In this document: piece by piece, positions 35,772 to 44,720 of the stretch
Numbering within the stretch: position 1 is the stretch's first letter
How the letters are laid out: every line of letters starts with the position of its first letter
Assembly: GCF_011045195.1 (NCBI RefSeq)
Contig: NZ_CP049200.1
Location: 1 to 64,000 of the forward strand
Direction of reading: 5' to 3'
Source of the DNA: Caulobacter soli
GTDB lineage: Bacteria; Pseudomonadota; Alphaproteobacteria; Caulobacterales; Caulobacteraceae
Length of the DNA stretch: 64,000 nt
The notes under the pieces: generated by a model
The model's input: the letters and a program-made list of their open reading frames with translations, nothing else
Database searches by the model: none
Told to the model about the DNA's origin: nothing
Translations under genes and position numbers: made by a program

Positions 35772-36848
35772 ATGTCGGTGTCGTTCCATTCCCTGAAAAT
35801 CACCGATGTCCGCCGGGAGATCGACGAGGCGGTTTCGCTGAGCTTCGATTTGCCCGAGAATCTGCGCGACACGTTTCGGTTCAGTTCAGGTCAGCATCTG
35901 ACGCTGCGCGCCGAGATTGGCGGCGAGGACGTGCGGCGCAACTATTCGCTTTGCGTGGCGCCGCACGAAGGCGAGCTGCGGGTGGCGGTCAAGAAGGTGG
36001 CCGGCGGGGTGTTTTCCACCTGGGCCAACAGCGTCTTGGCCGTCGGCGACCGCATCGAGGTCATGGCCCCGCACGGCAGCTTCACCTGGACCTTCGATCC
36101 GGCGCGCGCGGCCACCTACGCCGGCTTCGCGGCGGGATCGGGCATCACCCCGATCCTGTCTCTGCTCAAATCGGCGCTGCGGATCGAACCCGACAGCCGC
36201 TTCGTGCTGCTCTACGCCAATCGCGAATCCAATTCGATCATGTTCCTGGAGGAGCTGGCGGCCCTGAAGAACCGCTATATGGACCGTCTTCAGGTGTTCC
36301 ATTTCCTGGAGGACGAGGCCGAGGAGGTCGAGCTGTTCAACGGCCGCCTGGACGTGGCCCGCACGGCGCAGGTCCTGGCCTCGCTGGTCGATCCCTCGGC
36401 TCTGGACGCCGCCTTCGTCTGCGGCCCGGGGCCGATGATGGACGCGGCCGAAGCGGGCTTGGTCGGCGCGGGCGTGCCGGCCGAGAAGATCCTGATCGAA
36501 CGCTTCACGGTGGGTCGCGCCTCCGACGCGCAGGTGGCCGTCGAGCGGGAGCTTGAGCAGAAGGCCGCGGGCCTGAAGGTGCAGATCACGCTTGAAGGCC
36601 GGCGTCGTCAGCTCGCCTTTGATCCGACCAAGGGCAACATCCTGGAGGCCGCCCGCGCGGCGGGCATGCCCGCGCCCTACGCCTGCAAGGCCGGGGTGTG
36701 CGCCACCTGCCGGGCCAAGGTGGTCAGCGGAGAGGTCGCCATGAAGGTCAACTACGGCCTCAGCGAAGAAGAGGTGGCCGAAGGCTACGTCCTGACCTGC
36801 CAGGCCGTTCCGCTCACCGACGACGTCGTGCTGGACTACGACGCCTGA
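35772..36848 (+). CDS. paaE: Phenylacetyl-CoA epoxidase reductase subunit
   Basis: A 358-residue reductase that passes electrons from NAD(P)H through FAD and a [2Fe-2S] cluster to PaaA. The FAD/NAD module shows 'RNYSLCVAPHEG', 'GFAAGSGITPILSLL' and 'FVCGPGPMMDAAEAGL'. The C-terminal ferredoxin domain has the cluster cysteines in 'YACKAGVCATCRAKV' and 'VLTCQAVP'. It is the last gene of paaABCDE and converges on the MFS gene; the 122-bp gap holds only weak hairpins. Confidence 0.96.
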   Translation: MSVSFHSLKITDVRREIDEAVSLSFDLPENLRDTFRFSSGQHLTLRAEIGGEDVRRNYSLCVAPHEGELRVAVKKVAGGVFSTWANSVLAVGDRIEVMAPHGSFTWTFDPARAATYAGFAAGSGITPILSLLKSALRIEPDSRFVLLYANRESNSIMFLEELAALKNRYMDRLQVFHFLEDEAEEVELFNGRLDVARTAQVLASLVDPSALDAAFVCGPGPMMDAAEAGLVGAGVPAEKILIERFTVGRASDAQVAVERELEQKAAGLKVQITLEGRRRQLAFDPTKGNILEAARAAGMPAPYACKAGVCATCRAKVVSGEVAMKVNYGLSEEEVAEGYVLTCQAVPLTDDVVLDYDA

Positions 36849-36970
36849 GACCGACCTCGCGGCGAGGCGGCGTTCGGGATCGCAGGCGTCGCTGTTGTCG
36901 AGCCCGGGTCGGCGCGCCCGCGGCGCCGCCTTGTCGGACGTCGTCTTGAGCCCCCTTGCGCCGCGCCTCG

Positions 36971-38179
36971 TCAGGCCGGCGTCGCGCGCGGCTTGAACCT
37001 GGCCAGCATCAGCAGCGCCAGGCCGCCGGCGATGGCCGGCAGCGCGACGATCAGGAACAGCGATGATCTTTCCATCTCCAGGCCCAGAAGGAGCCCGCCG
37101 GCGGCCGGGCCGATGATCGAGCCGATCCGGCCCACGGCCATGGTCGAGCCGACGCCCGTGGCGCGCGAAGCGACGGGATAGAGCGCGGCGGCCATGGTCG
37201 GCAGGTTGAGCTGGGCGCCGATCACCATAGCGCCGGTCAGGAAGATCAGGCCAAAGCCCAGGGCGGGCACATGCAGCAGGCGACCCAGCAGCACGACCAG
37301 ACCCGCGCCAAGGCCTAGGGCGAGCGCCACGGGCGTGAAGGCGCCAAATCGGCGAAAGGCTTGGCTGATGACGATCGCCCCGGCGACGCCGCCCAGATTG
37401 AGGACCACGGCGCCCAGGGCCGCATGGCTGTCGGCCAGGCCGGTTCGCGCCAGCATCATCGGCGTCCAGCTGACCAGGAAGTAGCCCAGCAGCAGCACGC
37501 AGAACGCCGTCGTCCAAAGCAAAAGACTGGCCGCCGCCAGACCGTCCCGCAGACCGCCGGCCCGTTCGGGGACGGCGTGGCGGGCGGTCCAGGACGCCGG
37601 CTCGCGAAGCCTCATCAAGACCGGAACCAGCAGCGCCGGCAGGACGCCGCCGAGCACGAAAGCCGCGCGCCAACCTTCGGCGTCGACAAGCCAGGCGCTG
37701 ATCGTCCCGCCGAGCACCGCGCCGGCCGGAAAGCCGATGAACATCTGTGTCACCGCCGCCGAGCGCCGGGCCGCCGGCGTGGTTTCGGCGGTCATGGCGG
37801 CGATCGCCGGGATGGCTCCGCCCAGGCCCAGGCCGCCGATCACCCGCAGCGCCAGCAGGGTGGCGGGCGATTGCGCCAAGGCGCAGGCCAGGGAGGCCAG
37901 GCTGAACAGGACGACACACCCCACCAGCACCGGCTTGCGGCCAAACCGGTCGGCCATCAGGCCCGATCCGAACGCGCCGCCGGCCGCGCCGATCAGGCCG
38001 GCGGTGAACAGCCGCCCCAGCTGGCCGTCGCTCAGGTTCCAGTCGCCCGACAGCGTCGGCGCGATGAACGAGATCAACAGAGTGTCGAACCCGTCGATCA
38101 TCGCCACGGCAAAGCACAGGAAGAAGATGCGCCAGTCGCGGCGGACCGGTTCGGCGGGCGTGGCCAGGAGATCGGTCAT
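36971..38179 (-). CDS. MFS transporter, aromatic acid:H+ symporter type
   Basis: A 402-residue 12-helix carrier. 'AMIDGFDTLLISFIAPTLSG' carries the DGFD motif of the aromatic acid:proton symporter (AAHS) group, and 'GLMADRFGRKPVLVGC' the MFS loop. It is the last gene of the E1-E2-E3-thioesterase-paaY operon. Uptake of phenylacetate or a related aryl acid is a reasonable inference from context. If so, a CoA-activating enzyme would still be needed, and no PaaK is present here. Confidence 0.86.
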   Translation of the reverse strand: MTDLLATPAEPVRRDWRIFFLCFAVAMIDGFDTLLISFIAPTLSGDWNLSDGQLGRLFTAGLIGAAGGAFGSGLMADRFGRKPVLVGCVVLFSLASLACALAQSPATLLALRVIGGLGLGGAIPAIAAMTAETTPAARRSAAVTQMFIGFPAGAVLGGTISAWLVDAEGWRAAFVLGGVLPALLVPVLMRLREPASWTARHAVPERAGGLRDGLAAASLLLWTTAFCVLLLGYFLVSWTPMMLARTGLADSHAALGAVVLNLGGVAGAIVISQAFRRFGAFTPVALALGLGAGLVVLLGRLLHVPALGFGLIFLTGAMVIGAQLNLPTMAAALYPVASRATGVGSTMAVGRIGSIIGPAAGGLLLGLEMERSSLFLIVALPAIAGGLALLMLARFKPRATPA

Positions 38180-38225
38180 GGTGGCTCCGGTCGAGGAAAA
38201 TGAGCGTGGGGACCCGTGCGAGATG

Positions 38226-38822
38226 TCAGGCGCGCGTTTCGGAGAGCGGGGCGTAGGAGCCCGCCAGGCGCCGACGGTCAGGCTCGGCGCGCGCCAGCGG
38301 CTCGCAGGGCGACAGCCCCTCCAGGCAGCGGCGCGCCAGGGTCTGGTATTCCTGGGTGCCTTGCGATTTCCAGGCGCGTTCCTGCTCGGACACCGCCCGG
38401 ACCGGGCGCGCCGGACTGCCGGCCCAGAGGGTGGCGGGCGCGGTGACGGTCCCGGCCTTGATGAAGCTCATGGCCCCGATGATGCAGTCGGCCCCGATTT
38501 CAGCCTTGTCCATGATCACCGCGTTCATGCCGATCAGGGCGTTGCGGCCCACGCGGCAGCCGTGGAGGATCGCGCCGTGGCCCACATGGCCGGCCGCTTC
38601 GATCACGGCCTCATGGCCCGGAAAGCTGTGCATGACGCAGTTGTCCTGCAGGTTGGCCCCCTCCTCCAGGATCAACCGGCCAAAATCTCCGCGCAGCACG
38701 GCGTTGGGCCCCACGTAGCAACCGGGCGCGATGATGACGTCGCCGATCAGCACCGCCGTGGGGTGCACGAACGCGGTCGGATCGACGACGGGCCTAAGAT
38801 CCTCGAAGCCATAGAACGGCAT
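38226..38822 (-). CDS. paaY: PaaY-like gamma-carbonic-anhydrase-fold thioesterase
   Basis: A 198-residue left-handed beta-helix hexapeptide-repeat protein: 'MPFYGFEDLRPVVDPTAFVH', 'IGDVIIAPGCYVGPNAVLRG', 'NLQDNCVMHSFPGHEAVI' and 'GHVGHGAILHGCRVGRNALI', with the three metal His residues of the gamma class. PaaY hydrolyses dead-end CoA adducts formed during phenylacetate breakdown. The start is the ATG at 38822; the upstream frame is rejected. It sits in the E1-E2-E3 operon. Confidence 0.92.
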   Translation of the reverse strand: MPFYGFEDLRPVVDPTAFVHPTAVLIGDVIIAPGCYVGPNAVLRGDFGRLILEEGANLQDNCVMHSFPGHEAVIEAAGHVGHGAILHGCRVGRNALIGMNAVIMDKAEIGADCIIGAMSFIKAGTVTAPATLWAGSPARPVRAVSEQERAWKSQGTQEYQTLARRCLEGLSPCEPLARAEPDRRRLAGSYAPLSETRA

Positions 38823-38865
38823 GTCACGCGCCTTTCGATCGATGAGCCTTCCGGCGGCGGCCGGG

Positions 38866-39276
38866 CTAGGCGTGAGAAACCTGGGGGACGGGCCTTGGGC
38901 GGCGATCCGAACCGACCGCGACAAAGGTGAACGCCGCCTGGGTGACCTTCTCGCGCTCGCCGCTTTCGCGGGGACGGCGCCAGGCCTCAACGGCGATTTT
39001 CATGGACGAGCGCCCGGTCTCGATGACTTCGGCATAGACCGAGACCTCGTCGCCGACGACGACGGGCCGGTGAAACGAGATGGCCTCGACGGCCACCGTG
39101 ACCGCGCGCCCGGCCGAGTGACGCGCCGCGGCGTTTCCAGCCGCCAGGTCCATCTGACACATCAGCCAGCCGCCAAAGATATCGCCGCTGGGATTGGTGT
39201 CGGCCGGCATGGCGATCACCCGCACGGCCGGTTCGCTGACCGGCGGTTCGGGACTGTTGCTGCGCGGCGCGGTCAT
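38866..39276 (-). CDS. Acyl-CoA thioesterase, hot-dog fold (YciA-like)
   Basis: A 136-residue hot-dog thioesterase: 'MPADTNPSGDIFGGWLMCQM' with the catalytic Asp, 'VAVEAISFHRPVVVGDEVSV', and 'VTQAAFTFVAVG'. This is the YciA group, distinct from the PaaI type at 44134-44607. The ATG at 39276 touches the last base of the dehydrogenase stop. With PaaI and PaaY it is the third CoA-thioester hydrolase in the cluster, probably for CoA release from toxic or stalled intermediates. Confidence 0.88.
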   Translation of the reverse strand: MTAPRSNSPEPPVSEPAVRVIAMPADTNPSGDIFGGWLMCQMDLAAGNAAARHSAGRAVTVAVEAISFHRPVVVGDEVSVYAEVIETGRSSMKIAVEAWRRPRESGEREKVTQAAFTFVAVGSDRRPRPVPQVSHA

Positions 39277-40670
39277 CACACGTGGATCGCCTTGCCGCGC
39301 ACCGACATCGCCGCCTCCTTGACCGCCTCGCTGTGGGTCGGGTGGGCGTGGCAGGTGTAGGCGATGTCCTCGGAGGTGGCGCCGAACTCCATGGCCTGGG
39401 CGGCCTGGGCGATCATCGTCCCGGCCGGATGGGCGATGATCCACACGCCCAGGACCTGGTCGGAGGCCGCGTCAGCGATGACCTTCACGAAGCCCTCGGG
39501 CTCCTTGTTGGTCTTGGCCCGGGAGTTGGCCAGCATCGGGAACTTGCCGACCTTGACCGCGCCGCGCGCCTTGGCCTGGTCTTCGGTCAGGCCCACGCCG
39601 GCGATCTCGGGCGTGGTGTAGACCACGCTGGGGATCACCTCGTGGTTTACCAGCCCCGGCAGGCCGGCGATGATCTCGGCGACGGCGACGCCCTCGTCCT
39701 CGGCCTTGTGGGCCAGCATGGGACCGGCGATGACGTCGCCGATCGCCCAGACGCCGGGAACCGCGGTCTTGAATTGATGGTCGACGTCCAGCCGTCCCTG
39801 GGCGTTGAGCGACAGGCCGAGCGCTTCCAGGCCCAGGCCCTCGACATTGGCCTTTCGCCCCACCGAGACCAGCACCCGGTCGGCTTCCAGCCGGGTGGCC
39901 GCGCCGCCCGCCGCCGGCTCCAGCATCAGGGCGACGCCGGCCGCCTCGACCTGGGCTCCGGCGACCTTGACGCCGGTCATCAGGGTCATGCCCTGCCGCT
40001 TGAAGATCTTGGCCGCTTCGGCGCGCACGTCGCCGTCCATGCCCGGCAGGATCTGGTCGGCATATTCCACGACCGTCACTCGCGCGCCCAACCGGCGCCA
40101 GACCGAACCCAGCTCCAGGCCGATCACTCCGCCGCCGATCACCACCAGGTGCTCGGGCACGGCGGCCAGCTCCAGCGCGCCGGTGGAGTCGACGATCATG
40201 GTCTGGTCGATCGGCACATTGGCCAGCGCTGCGGGCGAGGACCCCGTGGCGATGATGATGTTCTTGGCGCGCACCACCTGGTCGCCGACCTTCACGGCGT
40301 CGGGCCGAAGGAGTTGGGCCGCGCCTCTCAACCACTCGACCTTGTTCTTCTTGAACAGGAACTGGATGCCGGCGGTCAGGCCGTCGATGGCCTCGTTGCG
40401 GTGACGATGCACCGCCTCCAGGTCCAGGCTGACGCCTTGCGTCTTCACGCCCAGCTTGGCCAAGGCTCCGGACCGGGCCTCTTCATAGAGCTCCGAAGCG
40501 TGCAGCAACGCCTTGGACGGGATGCATCCGACATTGAGGCAAGTCCCGCCCAGGGTCTCTCGGCTCTCGACACAGGCGGTCTTCAAACCCAGTTGCGCCG
40601 CGCGGATCGCCGCCACATAGCCGCCCGGTCCGGCCCCGATCACCAGAACGTCGAAATCGTGCTCGGCCAT
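39276..40670 (-). CDS. lpd: Dihydrolipoamide dehydrogenase (E3)
   Basis: A 464-residue flavoprotein that reoxidises the lipoyl arm of E2. FAD motif 'FDVLVIGAGPGGYVAAIRAA', redox-active Cys44 and Cys49 ('GGTCLNVGCIPSKAL'), NAD motif 'VVIGGGVIGLELGSVWRRLG', and the C-terminal His-Glu pair in 'HAHPTHSEAVKEA'. The ATG at 40670 overlaps the E2 stop. A dedicated E3 in this operon means a self-contained 2-oxoacid dehydrogenase complex. Confidence 0.96.
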   Translation of the reverse strand: MAEHDFDVLVIGAGPGGYVAAIRAAQLGLKTACVESRETLGGTCLNVGCIPSKALLHASELYEEARSGALAKLGVKTQGVSLDLEAVHRHRNEAIDGLTAGIQFLFKKNKVEWLRGAAQLLRPDAVKVGDQVVRAKNIIIATGSSPAALANVPIDQTMIVDSTGALELAAVPEHLVVIGGGVIGLELGSVWRRLGARVTVVEYADQILPGMDGDVRAEAAKIFKRQGMTLMTGVKVAGAQVEAAGVALMLEPAAGGAATRLEADRVLVSVGRKANVEGLGLEALGLSLNAQGRLDVDHQFKTAVPGVWAIGDVIAGPMLAHKAEDEGVAVAEIIAGLPGLVNHEVIPSVVYTTPEIAGVGLTEDQAKARGAVKVGKFPMLANSRAKTNKEPEGFVKVIADAASDQVLGVWIIAHPAGTMIAQAAQAMEFGATSEDIAYTCHAHPTHSEAVKEAAMSVRGKAIHV

Positions 40671-41920
40671 TACAGCGGCCACGCTTCGAGGGTTTCGACG
40701 AATTTCGACAGCCAGGCATTGGTCTGGTGGCCGTCGAGCACGCGATGGTCGATGGTCAGGGAGACATACGCCATGGGCCGGATCTGGAGGGTGTCCTGGC
40801 CGGCGACCTCGCGCACGACCACCCGTTTTTCCAGCTTGCCCACGCCCAGGATCGCCGACTGCGGCTGGTTGATGATGATCGGCGAGGCGAACAGCGAGCC
40901 CGACACCCCATGGTTGGAGATGGTGAAGGTGCCGCCGCGCACGTCCGCGCCGTTGAGCTTGTTGTCGCGGGCGCGGGCGATCAGGTCGCCCAGCCGCCCG
41001 GCGATCCCCTGCAGCGACAGATCCTGGGCGCGCTGCACGACGGGCACGATCAGGCCCTTGTCGCCCAGGGCGGCCCCCACGCCGATGTTGATGTCGTCGA
41101 AGATTTCCAGTCGATCGGCGTGCCAGCGGCTGTTGACGCTCGGGACGGTCCGCATGGCCGCCACGCTGGCGGCGATCATGTAGGCGGTGAAGGTCAGGTT
41201 GATCCCCTCCTTCTCGAACGCGGCCTTGTGCTTCTTGCGATGGGCCATGATGGCGCTGAAGTCGGCCTCGAAAACCGCCGTGACGTGCGGCGCCACGGTC
41301 ACCGAGTGGAGCATGTTCTCGGCGATGGCCAGACGCATGCGGTCGTGGGGCACGGCCCGGAAGCCGCCGATCGAGGCGGCCGCCGGCGGCGTCGACGCCA
41401 ACCGCGGCGTGGAGATCGGCGCGGACTTCAGGATGTCGGGCGCGTTGGCCGGCGAGCGGCTGGCCTGCGCCACCGCCCGCTCGATGTCGGCGCGGGTGAC
41501 TCGGCCGCCCCGGCCGCTGCCCTCGACGCTCGCGGGGTCGACGCCATGCTCCTTGACCGCCCGGCGCACGGACGGCGACAGGCCGCCGACCGCCGGCTGC
41601 GCGGGGGCGGCCCTGGCGGCCGCGGCCGGCGAGACAGCCTGGGCGGCCGAAGCCGGCGCCTCCGCCTCGGCTTCGCCGGCCGGCCGCATGCGGCCCAGGA
41701 CCGCGCCCGGCGTGGCTTCGGTGTCGCCGAGCATCAGGATCTCGGCCAACACGCCGGTGATCGGCGCGGGGATCTCCTGGGCGACCTTGTCGGTCTCCAG
41801 CTCGACGATGGGCTCGTCCAGGACGACGGTGTCGCCGACCTTCTTGAGCCAGTTACGGACGATGGCCTTGGCGCCTTCCAGCTCCAGGGGAACGATGATG
41901 TCGATCATGGAAGCGCTCAT
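40670..41920 (-). CDS. 2-oxoacid dehydrogenase complex E2 (lipoyl acyltransferase)
   Basis: A 416-residue E2. It has one lipoyl domain with the modified Lys45 ('ELETDKVAQEIP'), an Ala/Pro-rich linker, a peripheral-subunit-binding domain ('LSPSVRRAVKEHGVDPASVE', 'GRGGRVTRADIERAV'), and the acyltransferase core ending in 'DHRVLDGHQTNAW' with catalytic His392. The residues that select acetyl, branched-chain or aryl-acetyl groups cannot be read by eye. Encoded between E1 and E3 with 1-base overlaps. Confidence 0.93.
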   Translation of the reverse strand: MSASMIDIIVPLELEGAKAIVRNWLKKVGDTVVLDEPIVELETDKVAQEIPAPITGVLAEILMLGDTEATPGAVLGRMRPAGEAEAEAPASAAQAVSPAAAARAAPAQPAVGGLSPSVRRAVKEHGVDPASVEGSGRGGRVTRADIERAVAQASRSPANAPDILKSAPISTPRLASTPPAAASIGGFRAVPHDRMRLAIAENMLHSVTVAPHVTAVFEADFSAIMAHRKKHKAAFEKEGINLTFTAYMIAASVAAMRTVPSVNSRWHADRLEIFDDINIGVGAALGDKGLIVPVVQRAQDLSLQGIAGRLGDLIARARDNKLNGADVRGGTFTISNHGVSGSLFASPIIINQPQSAILGVGKLEKRVVVREVAGQDTLQIRPMAYVSLTIDHRVLDGHQTNAWLSKFVETLEAWPL

Positions 41921-44004
41921 CAGAAAGCCAGCAGGTCGTCGATCTTGGCCCGGATGCCGGCCACGGACGGGACGGCGAAGTCGAGCAACACCGGGTTATG
42001 AGGGCTGGGAATGTCGGGCATGGTCAGGCGGGCCACCGGCGCGTCCAGGTCCATGAAGGCCTCGTCGGCGACCAGGGCGGCGATCTCGGCGCCGAAGCCG
42101 GCGGTCTTCAGGTCTTCGTGCACGATAAGGCAGCGACGCGTGCGACGGACCGAGGCGAGGACCGCCGCCTTGTCCCAGGGCATCAGGGTGCGCAGGTCCA
42201 GAACGTCGGCCGAGCGGCCCTCGGCGGCTTCCTCGCAACGCGGGACCATGGCGCCCCAGGTGACGATGGTGATGTCGTCGCCCGAACGCGTGGTCTTGGC
42301 CTTGCCGAACGGCAGGGCGAAGTCGTCGCCCGGATAGGGCCGCCGGGCCCAGGCGAAATCCAGCATCGAGCGGTGCTCGAAGAAGATCACCGGGTCGTTG
42401 CCGCGCAGGGCGGTGCGCAGCAGGCCCACGGCGTCCTCGGCGTTGGACGGCGCGGCCACCATCCAGCCGGGCTGGTGGACGAAGGCCACTTCGTTGGTCT
42501 GGCTGTGCCAGGGATCGCCGCACTTGAAGAAGCCGCCGGGCACGCGCACCACCATGGGCGCGGCGAACCGGTTGTCGGTGCGCCAGCGCATGGTGCCGCA
42601 GTCGTTGATCTGCTCGGTGGCCGGCTCGGCGTATTTGCGAAACTGGATCTCCGGCACCGGCACCAGGCCGGCCATGGCCATGCCGACGGCGCGGCCGATG
42701 ATGCCTTCTTCCGACAGGCTGGTGTCGAACACCCGCGCCTGGCCGAACTTCTCCTGCAGACCCAGGGTCACGGCGTGAACGCCGCCCTTGGGGCCGATGT
42801 CCTCGCCAAACAGCACGACGCGATCATTGATCGTCATTTCGTGCTCGAGCGTACGGCGAATGGCCGTGACCATGTTGATCCGCTGTCCCTCGGGGACGGG
42901 GGTGGGGGTCGACGGCGGCGGGACGTAGCCGGATGTCCATTGGCCGCCCATGGCCTGCAGGTCGCCGTCCTCGGAAAAGACGTTGCGGGTGACGGTCACC
43001 GGGTCGGCCACCGGCCGCGTCTCGGCGCGCGCCAGCGCGTCCTCGGCGTCGGCCTTGGCCCGGGCGTCGATTTCGTCCCATTGCGCCTGCGACAGCAGGG
43101 CCGGCACCAGATAGGACTTCAGCTTGGGCAGGGGGTCGCGCCGCCACTCGTCCTCGACGACCCGGGCCGACTTGTAGGACTGGGTGTCCTGGAAGCTGTG
43201 GCCCTGCAGACGCGGCACGGTCAGGCGCAGCAGGCAGGGCCCCTTGCGGTCGCGGACATGGGCCATGGCCTGATCGATCAGGGCCGCGGCCTCCTGCGGT
43301 TCAGTGCCGTCCCCGCTGATGATCTCCAGGCCGCTCCAACTGCCCAGGTTCTTGGCGATGTCGCCGCCCGGGGTCTGGAAGGTGGAGGGCACCGAAATGC
43401 CAAAGCCGTTGTCCTCGATGTAGAACAGCATCGGCAGGGCCTGGGTGGTGGCGATGGTCAGGGCCGCCCAGAAGCCGTTGGACGCCACCGAGCCGTCGCC
43501 GCCCAGCACCACGCCGATGGCGCCCTCATAGGCGGCGTTGTTCAGGACGGTGCGATGGTATTCGATCGCCTGGGCCCAGCCGGCGGTCGGGGTGTATTGC
43601 GCGCCGACCCCGCCGCACATCGGCAGGGCCGAAGCGCCGTGCGGATTGGGATAGTTGAACACCGTGCCGATGTCGCGGCCGCCCGAATAGCCGCCGCTGC
43701 GGGCCATGGCCGAGGCCAGGGCGATCTCCGGATCCACCCCCAGGGAGAGCAGCAGGGGGCGCGAGCGATAGTAGCCGCAGGCGGCGTCGTGACGCTCGGT
43801 CAGACGGCATCCCAACAGAATCTGAGCCATGTCGTGGCCACGGGCGGAGAACTGGTAGAGGACCTTTTTCTCCGGAACCAGGCGCTCCTCCTCCATGGCG
43901 TCCAGCGCCCTGGAGAGATTGACCAGATAGGCGACGCGCGCCCAGTCATGGCTCTCGTCGGGCGCGTTGCGGGGCGGCTCCGAAGCGACAGCAAGCTTGG
44001 CCAT
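41920..44004 (-). CDS. 2-oxoacid dehydrogenase E1, alpha and beta subunits fused
   Basis: A 694-residue fusion. Residues 1 to about 340 are the E1-alpha part, with the TPP motif 'LGGDGSVASNGFWAAL...EDNGFGI'. Residues about 365-694 are the E1-beta part ('RRTLEHEMTINDRVVLFGED', 'DTSLSEEGIIGRAVGMAMAG', 'HSQTNEVAFVHQPGWMVAAP'). It decarboxylates a 2-oxo acid and transfers the acyl group to E2. The fused type is usually called branched-chain or 2-oxoisovalerate dehydrogenase. Here a paa-type operator lies 20 bases before the start, and the operon ends with paaY and an aryl-acid carrier, so phenylpyruvate is a plausible substrate. That is inference. Confidence 0.93.
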   Translation of the reverse strand: MAKLAVASEPPRNAPDESHDWARVAYLVNLSRALDAMEEERLVPEKKVLYQFSARGHDMAQILLGCRLTERHDAACGYYRSRPLLLSLGVDPEIALASAMARSGGYSGGRDIGTVFNYPNPHGASALPMCGGVGAQYTPTAGWAQAIEYHRTVLNNAAYEGAIGVVLGGDGSVASNGFWAALTIATTQALPMLFYIEDNGFGISVPSTFQTPGGDIAKNLGSWSGLEIISGDGTEPQEAAALIDQAMAHVRDRKGPCLLRLTVPRLQGHSFQDTQSYKSARVVEDEWRRDPLPKLKSYLVPALLSQAQWDEIDARAKADAEDALARAETRPVADPVTVTRNVFSEDGDLQAMGGQWTSGYVPPPSTPTPVPEGQRINMVTAIRRTLEHEMTINDRVVLFGEDIGPKGGVHAVTLGLQEKFGQARVFDTSLSEEGIIGRAVGMAMAGLVPVPEIQFRKYAEPATEQINDCGTMRWRTDNRFAAPMVVRVPGGFFKCGDPWHSQTNEVAFVHQPGWMVAAPSNAEDAVGLLRTALRGNDPVIFFEHRSMLDFAWARRPYPGDDFALPFGKAKTTRSGDDITIVTWGAMVPRCEEAAEGRSADVLDLRTLMPWDKAAVLASVRRTRRCLIVHEDLKTAGFGAEIAALVADEAFMDLDAPVARLTMPDIPSPHNPVLLDFAVPSVAGIRAKIDDLLAF

Positions 44005-44022
44005 GGAGGCCTCCCTATTTAT

Positions 44023-44041
44023 GACCGTACGGTCGGTCTAT
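44023..44041. promoter_or_regulatory. paa-regulon operator, copy 4 (upstream of the E1-E2-E3 operon)
   Basis: Perfect 12-bp palindrome GACCGTACGGTC (44023-44034). The minus-strand 17-mer ATAGACCGACCGTACGG spans 44025-44041. It starts 19 bases upstream of the E1 start codon. Confidence 0.82.
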
Positions 44042-44133
44042 TAATTCTGAATAGCCAATCCCCGTGACGGACGCCACGAGAATTTTTAGCGAAGATCGCC
44101 GGCTCCTCGCCAGGACGCGGGGCGCATCTTGCG

Positions 44134-44607
44134 TCAGGACGGCGCGGCGACCGTGCGCGCCAGGCCAGGGCCAGGCGCCGCGTCAGGCTCCACCAGGGCG
44201 CGGCCCAAGGTGCGCGACAAGCCGTTGAAGCTGGCGATCACGCGGCCGTCGGCGGACGTGACCGTCACGCCGTAAACGCCCGTGCGGCCCTCCACGGCGA
44301 CCTCGCGCGCGTCGGCGACCAGGCGCTCGCCTTCGAAGGCCGGATTGAGAAAGGCGATCGACGCCTGTTGGGCGACATTGGCGATGTTTCGGCTGTTGCA
44401 GGCGTAGGCGAAGGCGGTGTCGGCCAGGGTGAAGATCACGCCGCCATGCGCGCAGCCCACCCCGTTCAGCATCGCCGCGGTCACGCTCATCGAGACCCGC
44501 GCATGGCCCTCGCCCGCCTCCTCCAGCGCCAGGTCGAACAATCGGGTGGGTCCCTCGCCTTCGCGCAGGTGATCGACGACGCGCCGCGCCAGATCGTGTC
44601 CGTTCAT
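44134..44607 (-). CDS. paaI: Hydroxyphenylacetyl-CoA thioesterase PaaI
   Basis: A 157-residue hot-dog thioesterase. 'SVTAAMLNGVGCAHGGVIFT' followed by 'LADTAFAYACNSRN' matches the PaaI active site, with the catalytic Asp63. PaaI removes CoA from hydroxyphenylacetyl-CoA and other stalled intermediates. It is divergent from paaG and upstream of the E1 operon, from which it is separated by 129 bp containing an operator, so it probably has its own transcript. Confidence 0.94.
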   Translation of the reverse strand: MNGHDLARRVVDHLREGEGPTRLFDLALEEAGEGHARVSMSVTAAMLNGVGCAHGGVIFTLADTAFAYACNSRNIANVAQQASIAFLNPAFEGERLVADAREVAVEGRTGVYGVTVTSADGRVIASFNGLSRTLGRALVEPDAAPGPGLARTVAAPS

Positions 44608-44649
44608 GCGCTCGTCTCCAGGCTCATCCGTCGCATTGAAAATGACCTA

Positions 44650-44664
44650 TGGTCGACAATATGC
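44650..44664. promoter_or_regulatory. Degenerate TTGTCGACAA-type dyad upstream of paaI
   Basis: TGGTCGACAATATGC matches 13 of 15 bases of the duplicated element at 24393 and 24465. It lies 42 bases before the paaI start. It could be a weak target of the same GntR-type regulator. Confidence 0.35.
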
Positions 44665-44720
44665 AACATTCAATTATCGCACAGATTAAGGCGGTCGATT
44701 ACGATTGACCTAGGGTAATA

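Noticed and set aside
36849..36970. Possible terminator between paaE and the convergent MFS gene
   Set aside because: Only a 6-bp stem (CCTCGC/GCGAGG) is present, too weak to call.
35886..38117. A 743-codon minus-strand frame spanning paaE and the MFS carrier
   Set aside because: It is antisense to paaE and a shifted frame of the MFS gene; low-complexity composition and no family motif.
41998..44067. A 689-codon plus-strand frame opposite E1
   Set aside because: Antisense shadow of the fused E1 gene, rich in Gly, His and Arg, without domains.
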